A stretch of DNA of 64,000 nt, taken from positions 1 through 64,000 of the forward strand of contig JBNKJS010000026.1 in the NCBI GenBank assembly GCA_050291365.1. Reading direction: 5' to 3'. Below, piece after piece: positions 14,601 through 22,896 of the stretch. Below the pieces are notes generated by a model. That model saw only the letters and a program-made list of their open reading frames with translations. It was not told the DNA's origin and searched no databases. A program made the position numbers and the translations under genes. Position 1 is the stretch's first letter. Every line of letters starts with the position of its first letter. Source of the stretch: JAAGZL01 sp050291365. Lineage in GTDB: Bacteria > Pseudomonadota > Gammaproteobacteria > Chromatiales > Chromatiaceae.

Positions 14601-15912
14601 TAACAACACTCTAATTCGAATACTGGCTCTGTCGCTCCTGGTGCTGGGTGTCAGCAGCGCTTGGTCTGGCCCGGTTATCCAGAATTGGCAGACCAAGAAT
14701 GGTGCCTCTGTTCTGTTTGTATCCACCTCGGATCTGCCCATGGTGGATCTGCGAGTGGTGTTCGATGCAGGCAGCGCGCGTGACGCTGCCAAGCCAGGAC
14801 TATCCCTGCTGACCAATGCCCTGCTCACCGATGGGGCGGGCAAATGGGATGCAGATCAGATAGCGCTGCGCATGGACTCTGTGGGGGCAGCTCTTGGAAG
14901 CGGTTCCAGGCGAGATATGGCATGGGTATCCCTGCGTACCCTGACGGAACAGAAGGCCTTTGATACCAGTGTCTCTACCCTGACTGAGATCATCAAGGCC
15001 CCGACCTTTCTTACCGATGCCCTGGAGCGCAATAGAAAGATGATGCTCGCTGGCCTGCAACGGGAAGAACAGTCGCCTGGTGCTGTAGCGAAGAAGCAGT
15101 TTATGCAGACGGTGTTTGGTTCCCACCCATATGCCATACATGGTGGTGGCACCAAAGAGTCCCTTGCCGTTATCACCAGAGATGATCTGGTTGCCTTTCA
15201 TAAGCGCTATTATGTGGCCAAGAACGCCACCATATCCATCGTAGGGGCCTTGGACAGAAAACAGGCAGAGTCTCTGGCCGAGCGAATAATCTCTGGGATG
15301 CAGGCAGGAGAGGCAGCACCTGCACTGCCTCAGGTTGCTACTCTTAAGCAGGCGGAGGATAAGAGCATCCCATTCCCTTCCAGTCAGTCCCATATACTGT
15401 TGGGGCAGCCTGGGATGCACCGTGGTGACCCAGACTATTTTGCACTCTATGTGGGTAACCATATCCTAGGTGGGAGTGGTCTGGTCTCTCTACTGAGCGA
15501 TGAGGTGCGGGAGAAGCGCGGTCTCTCCTATAGCGTCTACAGCTATTTCTCTCCCATGCGGGCGGATGGTCCGTTCATCATGGGTGCCCAGACCAAAAAC
15601 GATCAGGCCAAGCTGGCACTGGATGTTATTAGAAAGACTCTTAATGACTATATTCAGCGAGGGCCGACGGAGCAAGAGCTGCTGGCGGCCAAACAGAATA
15701 TTACCGGTGGCTTTCCTCTGAACATCGCCAGTAACGGCAAGATTGTGGAGTACATCTCTATGATTGGGTTCTATAAGTTGCCGTTGGATCATCTGGAAAC
15801 ATTCGTGGGTAAGGTGAATGCCATAACCAAAGAGCAGATTAAAGAGGCCTTCAAACGCCGGTTGCATCCAGATAGATTTGTCACTGTGGTTGTGGGTAAC
15901 GGTAAAGGCTGA
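14578..15912 (+). CDS. M16 family peptidase-like protein, non-catalytic subunit
   Basis: 444 aa, with a signal peptide (about 1-30, ending near SAWSG) and the M16 fold. At the place of HxxEH it reads LLTNALLTDGAG, so zinc ligands are absent. The C-terminal half keeps the conserved substrate-binding pattern EKRGLSYSVYSYFSP. It starts within the 3' end of the catalytic subunit gene, implying coupled translation and complex formation. rsmD follows after nine bases. Confidence 0.88.
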   Translation: MGVVMLTNNNTLIRILALSLLVLGVSSAWSGPVIQNWQTKNGASVLFVSTSDLPMVDLRVVFDAGSARDAAKPGLSLLTNALLTDGAGKWDADQIALRMDSVGAALGSGSRRDMAWVSLRTLTEQKAFDTSVSTLTEIIKAPTFLTDALERNRKMMLAGLQREEQSPGAVAKKQFMQTVFGSHPYAIHGGGTKESLAVITRDDLVAFHKRYYVAKNATISIVGALDRKQAESLAERIISGMQAGEAAPALPQVATLKQAEDKSIPFPSSQSHILLGQPGMHRGDPDYFALYVGNHILGGSGLVSLLSDEVREKRGLSYSVYSYFSPMRADGPFIMGAQTKNDQAKLALDVIRKTLNDYIQRGPTEQELLAAKQNITGGFPLNIASNGKIVEYISMIGFYKLPLDHLETFVGKVNAITKEQIKEAFKRRLHPDRFVTVVVGNGKG

Positions 15913-15921
15913 TTAGTCAAG

Positions 15922-16491
15922 ATGGGCAAAAATGGGAGGCAGGGCAACCAGGTCAGAATTATCGGTGGCGAGCATCGTGGTCGCAAGTTGAGCTTTCCCG
16001 ATATCCCAGGGTTGCGCCCCACGGGAGATCGTATCCGCGAAACCCTGTTCAACTGGCTGCAACCAAGACTGCCAGGTGCCTCCTGTCTGGATCTCTTTGC
16101 CGGTAGTGGGGCCCTGGGGCTAGAGGCCTCCTCCCGTGGCGCTGGCAAGGTCTTGATGCTGGACAGTTCGCCTCAGGTAGTAGCTCAGCTGCGGCAAAAT
16201 ATCTCTCTGCTGAGGCTGGAACAGGCCGAGGTAGAGCAGGCTAACGCCATGGCCTGGTTGGAGAGACAGCCACAGCTGTTTGATATAGTGTTTCTTGATC
16301 CTCCATTTGCCGATAATCTGCTTCAGGAAGTATGCCAAAAGTTGGAGCAGGGTAACTGGCTTAAACCGGATGCTTTGATCTATCTGGAGATGGAGGCAAC
16401 ACCAGAAAGGCTTAAGCTGCCCATGACTTGGCAGATTATGAAGCAGAAGAGGGCGGGACAGGTGGAGTATTTGCTCTGCTCCAGAGGTTGA
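15922..16491 (+). CDS. rsmD: 16S rRNA (guanine966-N2)-methyltransferase
   Basis: 189 aa SAM-dependent enzyme methylating G966 of 16S rRNA. Motif I is LDLFAGSGALGLEASSRG and the catalytic motif is FLDPPFA (DPPF, for N2-guanine transfer). The N-terminal IIGGEHRGRKLSFP and the GLRPTGDRIRETLFNWL segment are typical RsmD. It sits nine bases after the second M16 gene and before coaD. Confidence 0.95.
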   Translation: MGKNGRQGNQVRIIGGEHRGRKLSFPDIPGLRPTGDRIRETLFNWLQPRLPGASCLDLFAGSGALGLEASSRGAGKVLMLDSSPQVVAQLRQNISLLRLEQAEVEQANAMAWLERQPQLFDIVFLDPPFADNLLQEVCQKLEQGNWLKPDALIYLEMEATPERLKLPMTWQIMKQKRAGQVEYLLCSRG

Positions 16492-16518
16492 GTGCAGTGT
16501 GATGATTAGAAACTGCTC

Positions 16519-16559
16519 AACTGTACTATAATCAGCTCTGATTGTTCGTCTGTACAGTT
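16519..16559. promoter_or_regulatory. Inverted repeat in the rsmD-coaD spacer
   Basis: AACTGTAC (16519-16526) and GTACAGTT (16552-16559) form perfect eight-base arms 25 bases apart, surrounding a TATAAT-type box (ACTATAAT, 16525-16532). It could be an operator or a stem before the coaD promoter; the regulator is unknown. Confidence 0.35.
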
Positions 16560-16681
16560 TTTGACCTGTTTGGTTGCTAATTATCGATTATTTTAAGCCT
16601 AGGGGCCTATTAAGGGGTGTTTTCTGGACAATTTGGTTGACATCTTGAATTCAGACAATATTATCGGTCAATCTAAATGAT

Positions 16682-17164
16682 ATGACCATGATTACCGCTC
16701 TTTATCCAGGGACATTTGACCCAATAACAAACGGCCATAGTGACATTGTGGGACGGGCAGAGCTGTTGTTTGATAAGGTAATAGTCGCTGTTGCAGCAAA
16801 CCCAGGGAAGAGCCCAGCATTTTCACTTGATGAGAGGGTCAGCCTGGCGCGAGAGGTGTTGTCCGGGAATGACCGGGTAGAGGTCATAGAGTTTGATAGT
16901 CTGCTGGTGGAGTTTGCCCGTAAGTGTGGGGCCAGCGTAATACTTCGTGGATTGCGCGCCGTGTCGGACTTTGAGTATGAGTTCCAGCTTGCTGGAATGA
17001 ATAGGCGTTTGGCGCCGGATATTGAGACAGTTTTCCTTACGCCTGGCGAGCAATTCGCATATATTTCGTCTAGTCTTGTACGTGAGATTGCGACATTAGG
17101 TGGTGATGTATCGGATTTTGTCCATCCGGTGGTGATGAGTGCCCTGGCGGAGCGGGTACGCTGA
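16682..17164 (+). CDS. coaD: Phosphopantetheine adenylyltransferase
   Basis: 160 aa nucleotidyltransferase, fourth step of coenzyme A synthesis from pantothenate. The family motifs are ALYPGTFDPITNGHSD at the N-terminus (TNGH is the T/HxGH nucleotide site) and the EFAYISSSLVRE segment. Start at 16682 (MTMITALYP); the ATG two codons later is equally possible. About 190 bases of upstream spacer, with a candidate inverted repeat, suggest its own promoter. Confidence 0.96.
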   Translation: MTMITALYPGTFDPITNGHSDIVGRAELLFDKVIVAVAANPGKSPAFSLDERVSLAREVLSGNDRVEVIEFDSLLVEFARKCGASVILRGLRAVSDFEYEFQLAGMNRRLAPDIETVFLTPGEQFAYISSSLVREIATLGGDVSDFVHPVVMSALAERVR

Positions 17165-17230
17165 TTGCTAGGTTTTATATTTTTTTACGTGACTATGGGG
17201 TATGAACCCCAACTTTTCAGGAGTTGAAAA

Positions 17231-17476
17231 ATGGCTTTAATGATTACTGACGAATGCATCAACTGCGATGTGTGTGTACCAGAGTGTCCTAACGATGCAA
17301 TCAGCGAGGGTGATGAGATCTATGTGATTGATCCTGCTCTTTGCACCGAGTGTGTGGGTCACTTTGATGAGCCACAGTGTGTTGAGGTTTGCCCCGTTGA
17401 CTGTATCCCCAAGGATCCAAATAACGAAGAGACAGAAGAAGAGCTGCAGGCCAAGTTCGAGAAACTTAACGGCTAA
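17231..17476 (+). CDS. fdx: YfhL-type 2[4Fe-4S] ferredoxin
   Basis: 81 aa bacterial-type ferredoxin. The first cluster motif is CINCDVCVPECP and the second CTECVGHFDEPQCVEVCP, with the extra spacing and C-terminal extension typical of the YfhL/Allochromatium ferredoxin type. It has an excellent ribosome-binding site (AGGAG) before its ATG. Its neighbour coaD is a conserved association. The terminator that should follow lies inside the next gene's coding region. Confidence 0.94.
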   Translation: MALMITDECINCDVCVPECPNDAISEGDEIYVIDPALCTECVGHFDEPQCVEVCPVDCIPKDPNNEETEEELQAKFEKLNG

Positions 17477-17478
17477 CA

Positions 17479-19188
17479 GTGAACAGCATCTTCAATGCTG
17501 TTTATAAAAAGGCCCCTATATGGGGCCTTTTTATTTGTCTGATATCTGCCCATATCGGAATACCGCTCTCTGTCCAGGCAGGACCGGCCCCAAAGGCGGC
17601 AGCCATTGCCAGCGCCCACCCCCTGGCTACTGAGGCGGGGCATGAGATCCTGTCTCAGGGTGGAAATGCCTTTGATGCCGCGGTGGCAGTGAGTGCCGTG
17701 TTAGCGGTGGTGGAGCCATATAGTTCTGGCATCGGTGGAGGTGGTTTTTGGTTGTTGCATAGGGCCAGTGATGGTCTTGAGACCATGGTGGATGGGCGGG
17801 AGAAGGCACCCCTGGCCGCAACGGCGGATATGTATCTGGACAGTAAGGGGGAGCAGGTCAAGGGACTCTCTATCAACGGTCCTTTGTCCGCCGGTATTCC
17901 TGGTGAGCCAGCTGCCCTGGTGCATATTGCTGAGAGTTATGGTCGTTTGCCGTTGGCCAAGAGTTTAGCCCCTGCTATCCGTCTGGCCAGGGACGGTTTT
18001 GTTATCGATGAACACTACCGGCGCATGGTCAAATGGCGTCTGAACTCCCTTCAGAAATATCCCGCCGCCGCTCGAATCTTTCTCCATAAGAGTGCTATCC
18101 CCAATGCCGGTTTCAGGGTGAAACAACCTGAACTGGCCAAGACCCTGGAGGCGATCGCCCGTGGGGGGAAGGATGGCTTCTATGCCGGAACCGTAGCGGC
18201 AAATCTGGTCAGGGATGTACGGGATGCCGGTGGCATCTGGACCCTGGAGGATCTCAAACAGTATCGTGTGGTAGAGCGTAAACCGATCCGGGGCAGCTAT
18301 CACGGTTTGAAGGTGATCAGCGCTGCGCCCCCATCATCCGGCGGCATAGTCTTGATGACCATGCTCAATATCCTCTCGCGCTATGATCTATCCAGTGGTG
18401 ACAAGGTTGCACAGACCCATCTGCTGGTGGAGGCTATGCGCCGGGCCTATCGGGATCGCGCTAAGTATTTGGGGGATCCCGATTTCGTAGAGATGCCGCT
18501 GGAGCGTCTGATCCATCCTCTCTATGCCGATGGTCTGGCGCGGGATATCTCTCCCATTCGGGCAACCCCATCCCTGCCCCAGTCGCTGCAGAGCGATCCA
18601 GAAGAGGGCAGGGATACTACCCATTTCTCCATAATTGATGGTGCAGGCAATCGGGTTGCTGCAACCCTGAGTATCAACTACCCGTTTGGTTCGGGTTTTG
18701 TATCTCCCTCAACCGGTGTTCTGCTGAATGATGAGATGGATGACTTCTCTGCCCGTCCCGGTGTGCCTAACGTATACGGTCTGGTGGGGGGTACGGCCAA
18801 TGCCATAGCGCCAGGTAAACGTATGCTCTCCAGTATGACCCCGACCTTTGTTGAGACACAGGATGGCGTGGCCATCCTGGGTACCCCGGGCGGTAGCCGT
18901 ATCATCACCATGCTGCTGCTTGGGATACTGGAGCTGGCCGAAGGCAAGGACCCAACGGCCTGGGTTTCCAGGCCCAGGTTGCATCATCAATATCTGCCCG
19001 ACCGCATCCAGTATGAACCTGGGGCCCTGAGCCAGGGTGAGGCGGAGCGGCTGGGGCAGATGGGCCACAAACTGCAACAGCTAAAACAGAGCTACGGAAA
19101 TATGCAGGCGATCTATTGGAACCGCAAGACTGGTGAGTTAAAGGCGGCCAGTGATCCGCGTGGTATCGGTTCTGCAAAAGTACGCTAG
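17479..19188 (+). CDS. ggt: Gamma-glutamyltranspeptidase
   Basis: 569 aa periplasmic N-terminal nucleophile hydrolase that cleaves glutathione and other gamma-glutamyl compounds. A signal peptide (K10, K11, hydrophobic 12-32, SVQAG) is followed by the large subunit; self-cleavage before T380 (DT-THFS motif) should free the small subunit. SSGGIVL and the NDEMDDFS stretch are family motifs. The only start giving the signal peptide is GTG at 17479, with a weak ribosome-binding site, two bases after the ferredoxin stop. A strong intrinsic terminator overlaps codons of the signal peptide, so full-length mRNA requires read-through. gshB, which makes glutathione, lies further along in the window. 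Confidence 0.92.
   Translation: MNSIFNAVYKKAPIWGLFICLISAHIGIPLSVQAGPAPKAAAIASAHPLATEAGHEILSQGGNAFDAAVAVSAVLAVVEPYSSGIGGGGFWLLHRASDGLETMVDGREKAPLAATADMYLDSKGEQVKGLSINGPLSAGIPGEPAALVHIAESYGRLPLAKSLAPAIRLARDGFVIDEHYRRMVKWRLNSLQKYPAAARIFLHKSAIPNAGFRVKQPELAKTLEAIARGGKDGFYAGTVAANLVRDVRDAGGIWTLEDLKQYRVVERKPIRGSYHGLKVISAAPPSSGGIVLMTMLNILSRYDLSSGDKVAQTHLLVEAMRRAYRDRAKYLGDPDFVEMPLERLIHPLYADGLARDISPIRATPSLPQSLQSDPEEGRDTTHFSIIDGAGNRVAATLSINYPFGSGFVSPSTGVLLNDEMDDFSARPGVPNVYGLVGGTANAIAPGKRMLSSMTPTFVETQDGVAILGTPGGSRIITMLLLGILELAEGKDPTAWVSRPRLHHQYLPDRIQYEPGALSQGEAERLGQMGHKLQQLKQSYGNMQAIYWNRKTGELKAASDPRGIGSAKVR
17482..17502 (+). other. Hairpin at the ggt start
   Basis: AACAGCAT (17482-17489) and ATGCTGTT (17495-17502) form a perfect eight-base stem with a five-base loop, beginning immediately after the GTG start codon of ggt. 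It could mask the start or cooperate with the terminator hairpin just downstream. Confidence 0.5.
17506..17533 (+). terminator. Intrinsic terminator inside the ggt signal-peptide codons
   Basis: AAAAAGGCCCC (17506-17516) and GGGGCCTTTTT (17522-17532) form a perfect 11-base stem with a five-base loop and a T-run. It is 30 bases after the ferredoxin stop, as expected for its terminator, yet lies within codons of the following gene. Confidence 0.8.
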
Positions 19189-19392
19189 ACTTTTTATCTA
19201 ACGTGGTCGGTGTCGAAATATAATTTTCGGCATAAACCCCAGCGTCCATGAGTTAATGATTCCGTAAAAGATTATTATTATCATGCTATTAGGTGATAAC
19301 CTCCCGGTATGTTCCCATAACGATTTCTTGCTTATCCTGGGGCCGGTTTTTTGCGAAGATGGGGTGAGTGAATTAATGATAGGAGAGAGAAT

Positions 19393-19614
19393 ATGCAATT
19401 TAGTCCTTGCCGTGGAAAGGATTACTGTACCGAAGAGGGAACAAAGTGCGAGGGTTGTGGCCGTACCCATGAAGAGATTGCTGCTACCCGCGCCCTGATC
19501 GGCTCAATCGCTGACTATGCCATCAAGATGGGATATGAAAACCACGCCGAGTTTGCCTCTTTTATCGGAGACAAGGCGGCCAAGGTGGTCAAATACAGGC
19601 TGGAGAACCCCTAG
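19393..19614 (+). CDS. DUF1289-like small cysteine protein
   Basis: 73 aa. The N-terminal half has four cysteines (C6, C12, C19, C22) in SPCRGKDYC and CEGCGRTHEEIAA; the CxxCGRTxxEI pattern is that of DUF1289 proteins, which may bind metal, although the first pair is spaced differently here. The C-terminal half is a plain helix-forming stretch. It has a strong AGGAGAG site before its ATG and heads a run of uncharacterised genes in the same direction (19662-22844). Function unknown. Confidence 0.75.
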   Translation: MQFSPCRGKDYCTEEGTKCEGCGRTHEEIAATRALIGSIADYAIKMGYENHAEFASFIGDKAAKVVKYRLENP

Positions 19615-19661
19615 CCGCCGGATGAGTTTATTCTTTCGGTAATCATTCAAGGAGCAGGCAG

Positions 19662-20837
19662 ATGAAAACAGCACCGCGTCAGATTGTAACCCCACACCCT
19701 AAGATGTCCCTCGACATACCTGAGGGTATGGCGCCGGTGGAGTTCTTTAACAGCCCCTGCAACTTGAAGAACCTGGCGGAGGAGAATGGGCTGTTCCGCA
19801 CTCCGGAAAACCTGCTCATGTATCGCAAGATCATCGGGCATAGCACAGAGTTTGATACCTCTATCATCCTGGATACCTCAAGACGCATACTTGATCCCCT
19901 GGGTCGACCGGTGCGGCGTGATGACATGACCCGCGATCAGAAGAAGGTCTGGAACCGAATGACCCAGCTCCTCTGTGACTACATGTTTGAGACCTATCCT
20001 GATCCGGAGAAGCATCTGATTCTATGTGGGGAGGCCAGCCTTGATTCAACCTGGCCGTTGAACAAGCCAGGTGTTCCCAGTATTCGCATGATACACAACC
20101 ACTTTATGGTGTTCCCCATGAAGGATCTGATAGGTGCTGAGCATGCAAACCCCAATGATCCAAACCTTACCGATAGTGGACACCATAGTCTGTTTCTGCG
20201 TCATCTGAGTGATGTCTATCACGAATTTCTCGAGGTGCTGGATCTACAGATTCTCTCTCCCATGGCGGCAGATGAAACCAGCCTGAAACTCACTGGATAC
20301 CCTCAGGGCCTTCCAAGCTGGGAGGTGATCGGTGGGGCGGAGAAGCTGCAGGACCAGTACTTCTGGTATGAGTATGAACAGGTGCTGCTGGGCTTTATGG
20401 ATTTTTATCGTACCTTCTTTTCCATGGTGGCCACGGGTGATCCGAAGGTGCCGGAAAACGCAAACTTTCCAGCGCAGATCGCAGATGTTCTACTGGGCAA
20501 TAATCAGTTTCAGCGGGTGGCGCGGGATCTGCGGGAGCAGGTTATTCAAGACCCGAAGTTTGCTAATGATATCCGCTGGCGTCCGGCCTATAAACAGATT
20601 CTCTACCGAGACGACAGGGGACGCCTGGTGGTAACCATCTCTCAGAATTCTGTAGGAAACGCCATTACTGAACTGCTTGGCATTGTAGTGAAACGGGTTC
20701 AGGACTCAGAGCAATATGCCAAGGTGGAGCCTGCACTAATCAAGCGGTTACTGGCTGCACGTGAACGTCTGATTGAAGCCAATCTGGGAGAGCCAATCTC
20801 GGCCCCATCCTGGAGGGATGGTAAGTACACTCCTTGA
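19662..20837 (+). CDS. Uncharacterised 391 aa protein with HNH-F motif
   Basis: 391 aa soluble protein that I do not recognise. It has no signal peptide or membrane span. A conspicuous IRMIHNHFMVFP segment (H145, H147) follows ILCGEASLDSTWPLNKPG; paired histidines before a phenylalanine recall HIT/GalT-type nucleotide-binding folds, but the rest does not clearly match. LPSWEVIGGAEKLQDQYFWYEYE and the C-terminal VVTISQNSVGNA are other likely conserved blocks. ATG start preceded by AAGGAG. It is the second gene of a run of five and is followed by smaller unknowns, so a shared pathway is likely. Confidence 0.7.
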   Translation: MKTAPRQIVTPHPKMSLDIPEGMAPVEFFNSPCNLKNLAEENGLFRTPENLLMYRKIIGHSTEFDTSIILDTSRRILDPLGRPVRRDDMTRDQKKVWNRMTQLLCDYMFETYPDPEKHLILCGEASLDSTWPLNKPGVPSIRMIHNHFMVFPMKDLIGAEHANPNDPNLTDSGHHSLFLRHLSDVYHEFLEVLDLQILSPMAADETSLKLTGYPQGLPSWEVIGGAEKLQDQYFWYEYEQVLLGFMDFYRTFFSMVATGDPKVPENANFPAQIADVLLGNNQFQRVARDLREQVIQDPKFANDIRWRPAYKQILYRDDRGRLVVTISQNSVGNAITELLGIVVKRVQDSEQYAKVEPALIKRLLAARERLIEANLGEPISAPSWRDGKYTP

Positions 20838-20900
20838 CTATTTGCCTATCCTGCTTTAGAAAGTTATTGAATGGTCAGGTATAGCTTGCAGAAACACTAA

Positions 20901-21212
20901 GTGTTGCTCCCGGAAAACTGTAAAAAAGCCCCAGCGTGCATTGATTACCAGGCTTATGTTTTTGCTGTTCCGCAGGATCTGGAAGCCTCTATTTATCAAC
21001 AACTTCAAACGGAATTGATCGGTATGGGCAGGCTGCGCCATGAGATGCTGGGCGTGAGCTATGTGGACGCAGAATGGGGGTTGCTGGTGATACCTCCCAT
21101 GGGGTATGACCAGATGAAAGTAAACTTCTTTCATCACATAACAATAAAAAAAGTTGAGCAGATTCTAAATGAGATTGCGGAACTGCTGAAAAAACCGGGC
21201 AACCCGGAATAA
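20901..21212 (+). CDS. Uncharacterised 103 aa protein
   Basis: 103 aa, no signal peptide or membrane span, two cysteines near the N-terminus (C7, C13). Family not recognised. The start is uncertain: GTG at 20901 gives the listed length, there is no convincing ribosome-binding site, and the TTG following is possible. Codon use and its position 63 bases after the 391 aa gene and 24 bases before the next gene support it as real. Confidence 0.6.
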   Translation: MLLPENCKKAPACIDYQAYVFAVPQDLEASIYQQLQTELIGMGRLRHEMLGVSYVDAEWGLLVIPPMGYDQMKVNFFHHITIKKVEQILNEIAELLKKPGNPE

Positions 21213-21236
21213 TAAAGTAACAATGAGGAGAGATGC

Positions 21237-21626
21237 ATGCATAACCAGTCGCAGGACTTCTGGACTATCACGCCTATGGCTCTTACCGAGCTTATAAATA
21301 AAAAGCGTGGTGATTTGAATAAGACTCAAATCGATCATGGATCGATGAAGACCCACTTGATACTGAAAGCAAGTGTTGCTCATCCAGGGGTTTTCGATTT
21401 TGAATCCTCAGAACTAAAGCTAGACGCGGATAAGATCGCTATTCTCCAGGAGTTGATAAATGCCCAGTTTGGCATCTATATAGAGAAACTCTCGCGTCAC
21501 TGTGAATTTCATCCAGCAAAGAAAGCAGAAAAAAAACCTTTGCGACAATCTGCGCCAGAAAGTAGCCATAATAAACCGCAGGGTAAGGGACTTATGTCGA
21601 AATTTGGTCGGATGTTTGAGCGATAA
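21237..21626 (+). CDS. Uncharacterised 129 aa protein
   Basis: 129 aa soluble protein of unknown function. The first 90 residues look folded; the tail is basic and low in complexity (KKAEKKPLRQ, KPQGKGLMSK) and could bind nucleic acid, a partner or a membrane. The start at 21237 follows AGGAGAG; an ATG four bases earlier is out of frame. It lies 24 bases from both the preceding and the following gene, consistent with an operon. Confidence 0.65.
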   Translation: MHNQSQDFWTITPMALTELINKKRGDLNKTQIDHGSMKTHLILKASVAHPGVFDFESSELKLDADKIAILQELINAQFGIYIEKLSRHCEFHPAKKAEKKPLRQSAPESSHNKPQGKGLMSKFGRMFER

Positions 21627-21650
21627 CAAAACAGCGAAGTATGGAGATGC

Positions 21651-22844
21651 ATGAAAAAAATAATTCGGCAATACGGCCACAGTTTTATCGGTGGCATAAA
21701 TAGGGTATTTCACTGCAATCATTACAACGCATATCTGCAGATGGCGGTGTTGCTGTCTGAAGGTTTGCCTGGATGCAATCCACGCAAACTGCTCGCTGAA
21801 GCGGTTGTTCCGCTGGTAAAGAAACTAATAGCCCAGGGTTACACTACTAAAGATCTGACCGATGAGTTTTCCTTTTGTGGATTTGGAAAACTGCGTTCAA
21901 CTGATGATGATAACTGGGTGACCCCAACCTCACACTATGGCCAGGCGGCCCTGACCCATAGCAGAAGAGAACCAAGCTGTTTCTTTACCGCTGGATTTAT
22001 CTCTGGCATCAACGATCGAGTAATGGAAGAGACCCTATGTAAGCAAAAGGGTTCACCAGTGGATTGGTTCAAGTCCAGGGGTGAAATGTATCCTGTGGAG
22101 GACTACTGTCGCTATGAGGCTCAGTATACCGATGTTCCTCCGCGCTTCGGATTCACTGGCTGCGGAAAATTTGAAACAGCAGTTAATGAAAAGGAGATTG
22201 TTGAAGCGGTGTCAGGCTTGCCGCTTTTTGGTAAAAGCGGTGTAGATGATACTGGATTGATAGATGCCTTCGGCGTGGTTCTCACCAATCATTTTGCTGA
22301 TTACTACAACTTTGTCTCCTATGAGACCTACCGTGGCATGATCAATGGAGGTATGCCCAAGGATCACATCAAGGATGTATTTGTGCAGGGCGGGCATATC
22401 TGTGCCTTCAACACCTTCGGTGGCATTATGTCGAGTCCTGAGTGGTATCAACTGGTCGCGCCAAAGTGTAGAGATGATGCAGACTGGATTCACGGTATGG
22501 TGGCTGTGATCAACGCCCTTGGCTGGGGTGTCTGGCGTGTTGAAAAGATTGATCCGGGGAAAGAGTTGGTGATGCGAATCTATAACTCCTACGAAGGTGT
22601 TGGTTATCGTCGCATCTACAATCAGAGTGATGAAGTACAACTATCATTTCTGAATATGGGCGCAGTGCAGGGGTTAGCGCATCTTCTTTGGAAGATAGAT
22701 ATCAGAGAGAAACCGACACTGGATCATAACTTTTACTCCGATGTCTTCAACAATCCGGAAGGTAGTTTTGATGTAACACAGACCCATGCTATCGCCGCCG
22801 GACATGAGTATGACCGCATTGTGGCGACACGTAGTAGCGGTTAG
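21651..22844 (+). CDS. Uncharacterised protein with two V4R-like halves
   Basis: 397 aa soluble protein. Residues about 20-145 contain HCNHYNAYLQ, then PSCFFTAGFISGINDRVMEE and TLCKQKGS, which reads like the end of a V4R domain (small-molecule or hydrocarbon-binding fold: C-F-x-x-G-F-x-x-G, then C-x-x-K-G). A second half (about 245-395) repeats the plan: HICAFNTFGG, ALGWGVWRVEKI, LSFLNMGAVQGLAHLL, then HAIAAGHEYDRI in place of the usual C-x-A-x-G-D-x-x-C. I infer an internal duplication with diverged, histidine-containing ligand positions. It is the last gene of the run and converges with the YeeE/YedE pair 52 bases away. Function unknown. Confidence 0.6.
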   Translation: MKKIIRQYGHSFIGGINRVFHCNHYNAYLQMAVLLSEGLPGCNPRKLLAEAVVPLVKKLIAQGYTTKDLTDEFSFCGFGKLRSTDDDNWVTPTSHYGQAALTHSRREPSCFFTAGFISGINDRVMEETLCKQKGSPVDWFKSRGEMYPVEDYCRYEAQYTDVPPRFGFTGCGKFETAVNEKEIVEAVSGLPLFGKSGVDDTGLIDAFGVVLTNHFADYYNFVSYETYRGMINGGMPKDHIKDVFVQGGHICAFNTFGGIMSSPEWYQLVAPKCRDDADWIHGMVAVINALGWGVWRVEKIDPGKELVMRIYNSYEGVGYRRIYNQSDEVQLSFLNMGAVQGLAHLLWKIDIREKPTLDHNFYSDVFNNPEGSFDVTQTHAIAAGHEYDRIVATRSSG

Positions 22845-22896
22845 CCAGGCAATGTGGTTAGGCTTTCTGTCTCCATCATGTGGCGTTGGGTTTGAG

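Noticed and set aside
16521..16535. LexA-box-like CTGTACTATAATCAG upstream of coaD
   Set aside because: The spacing is one base short of CTGT-N8-ACAG and the right half is wrong.
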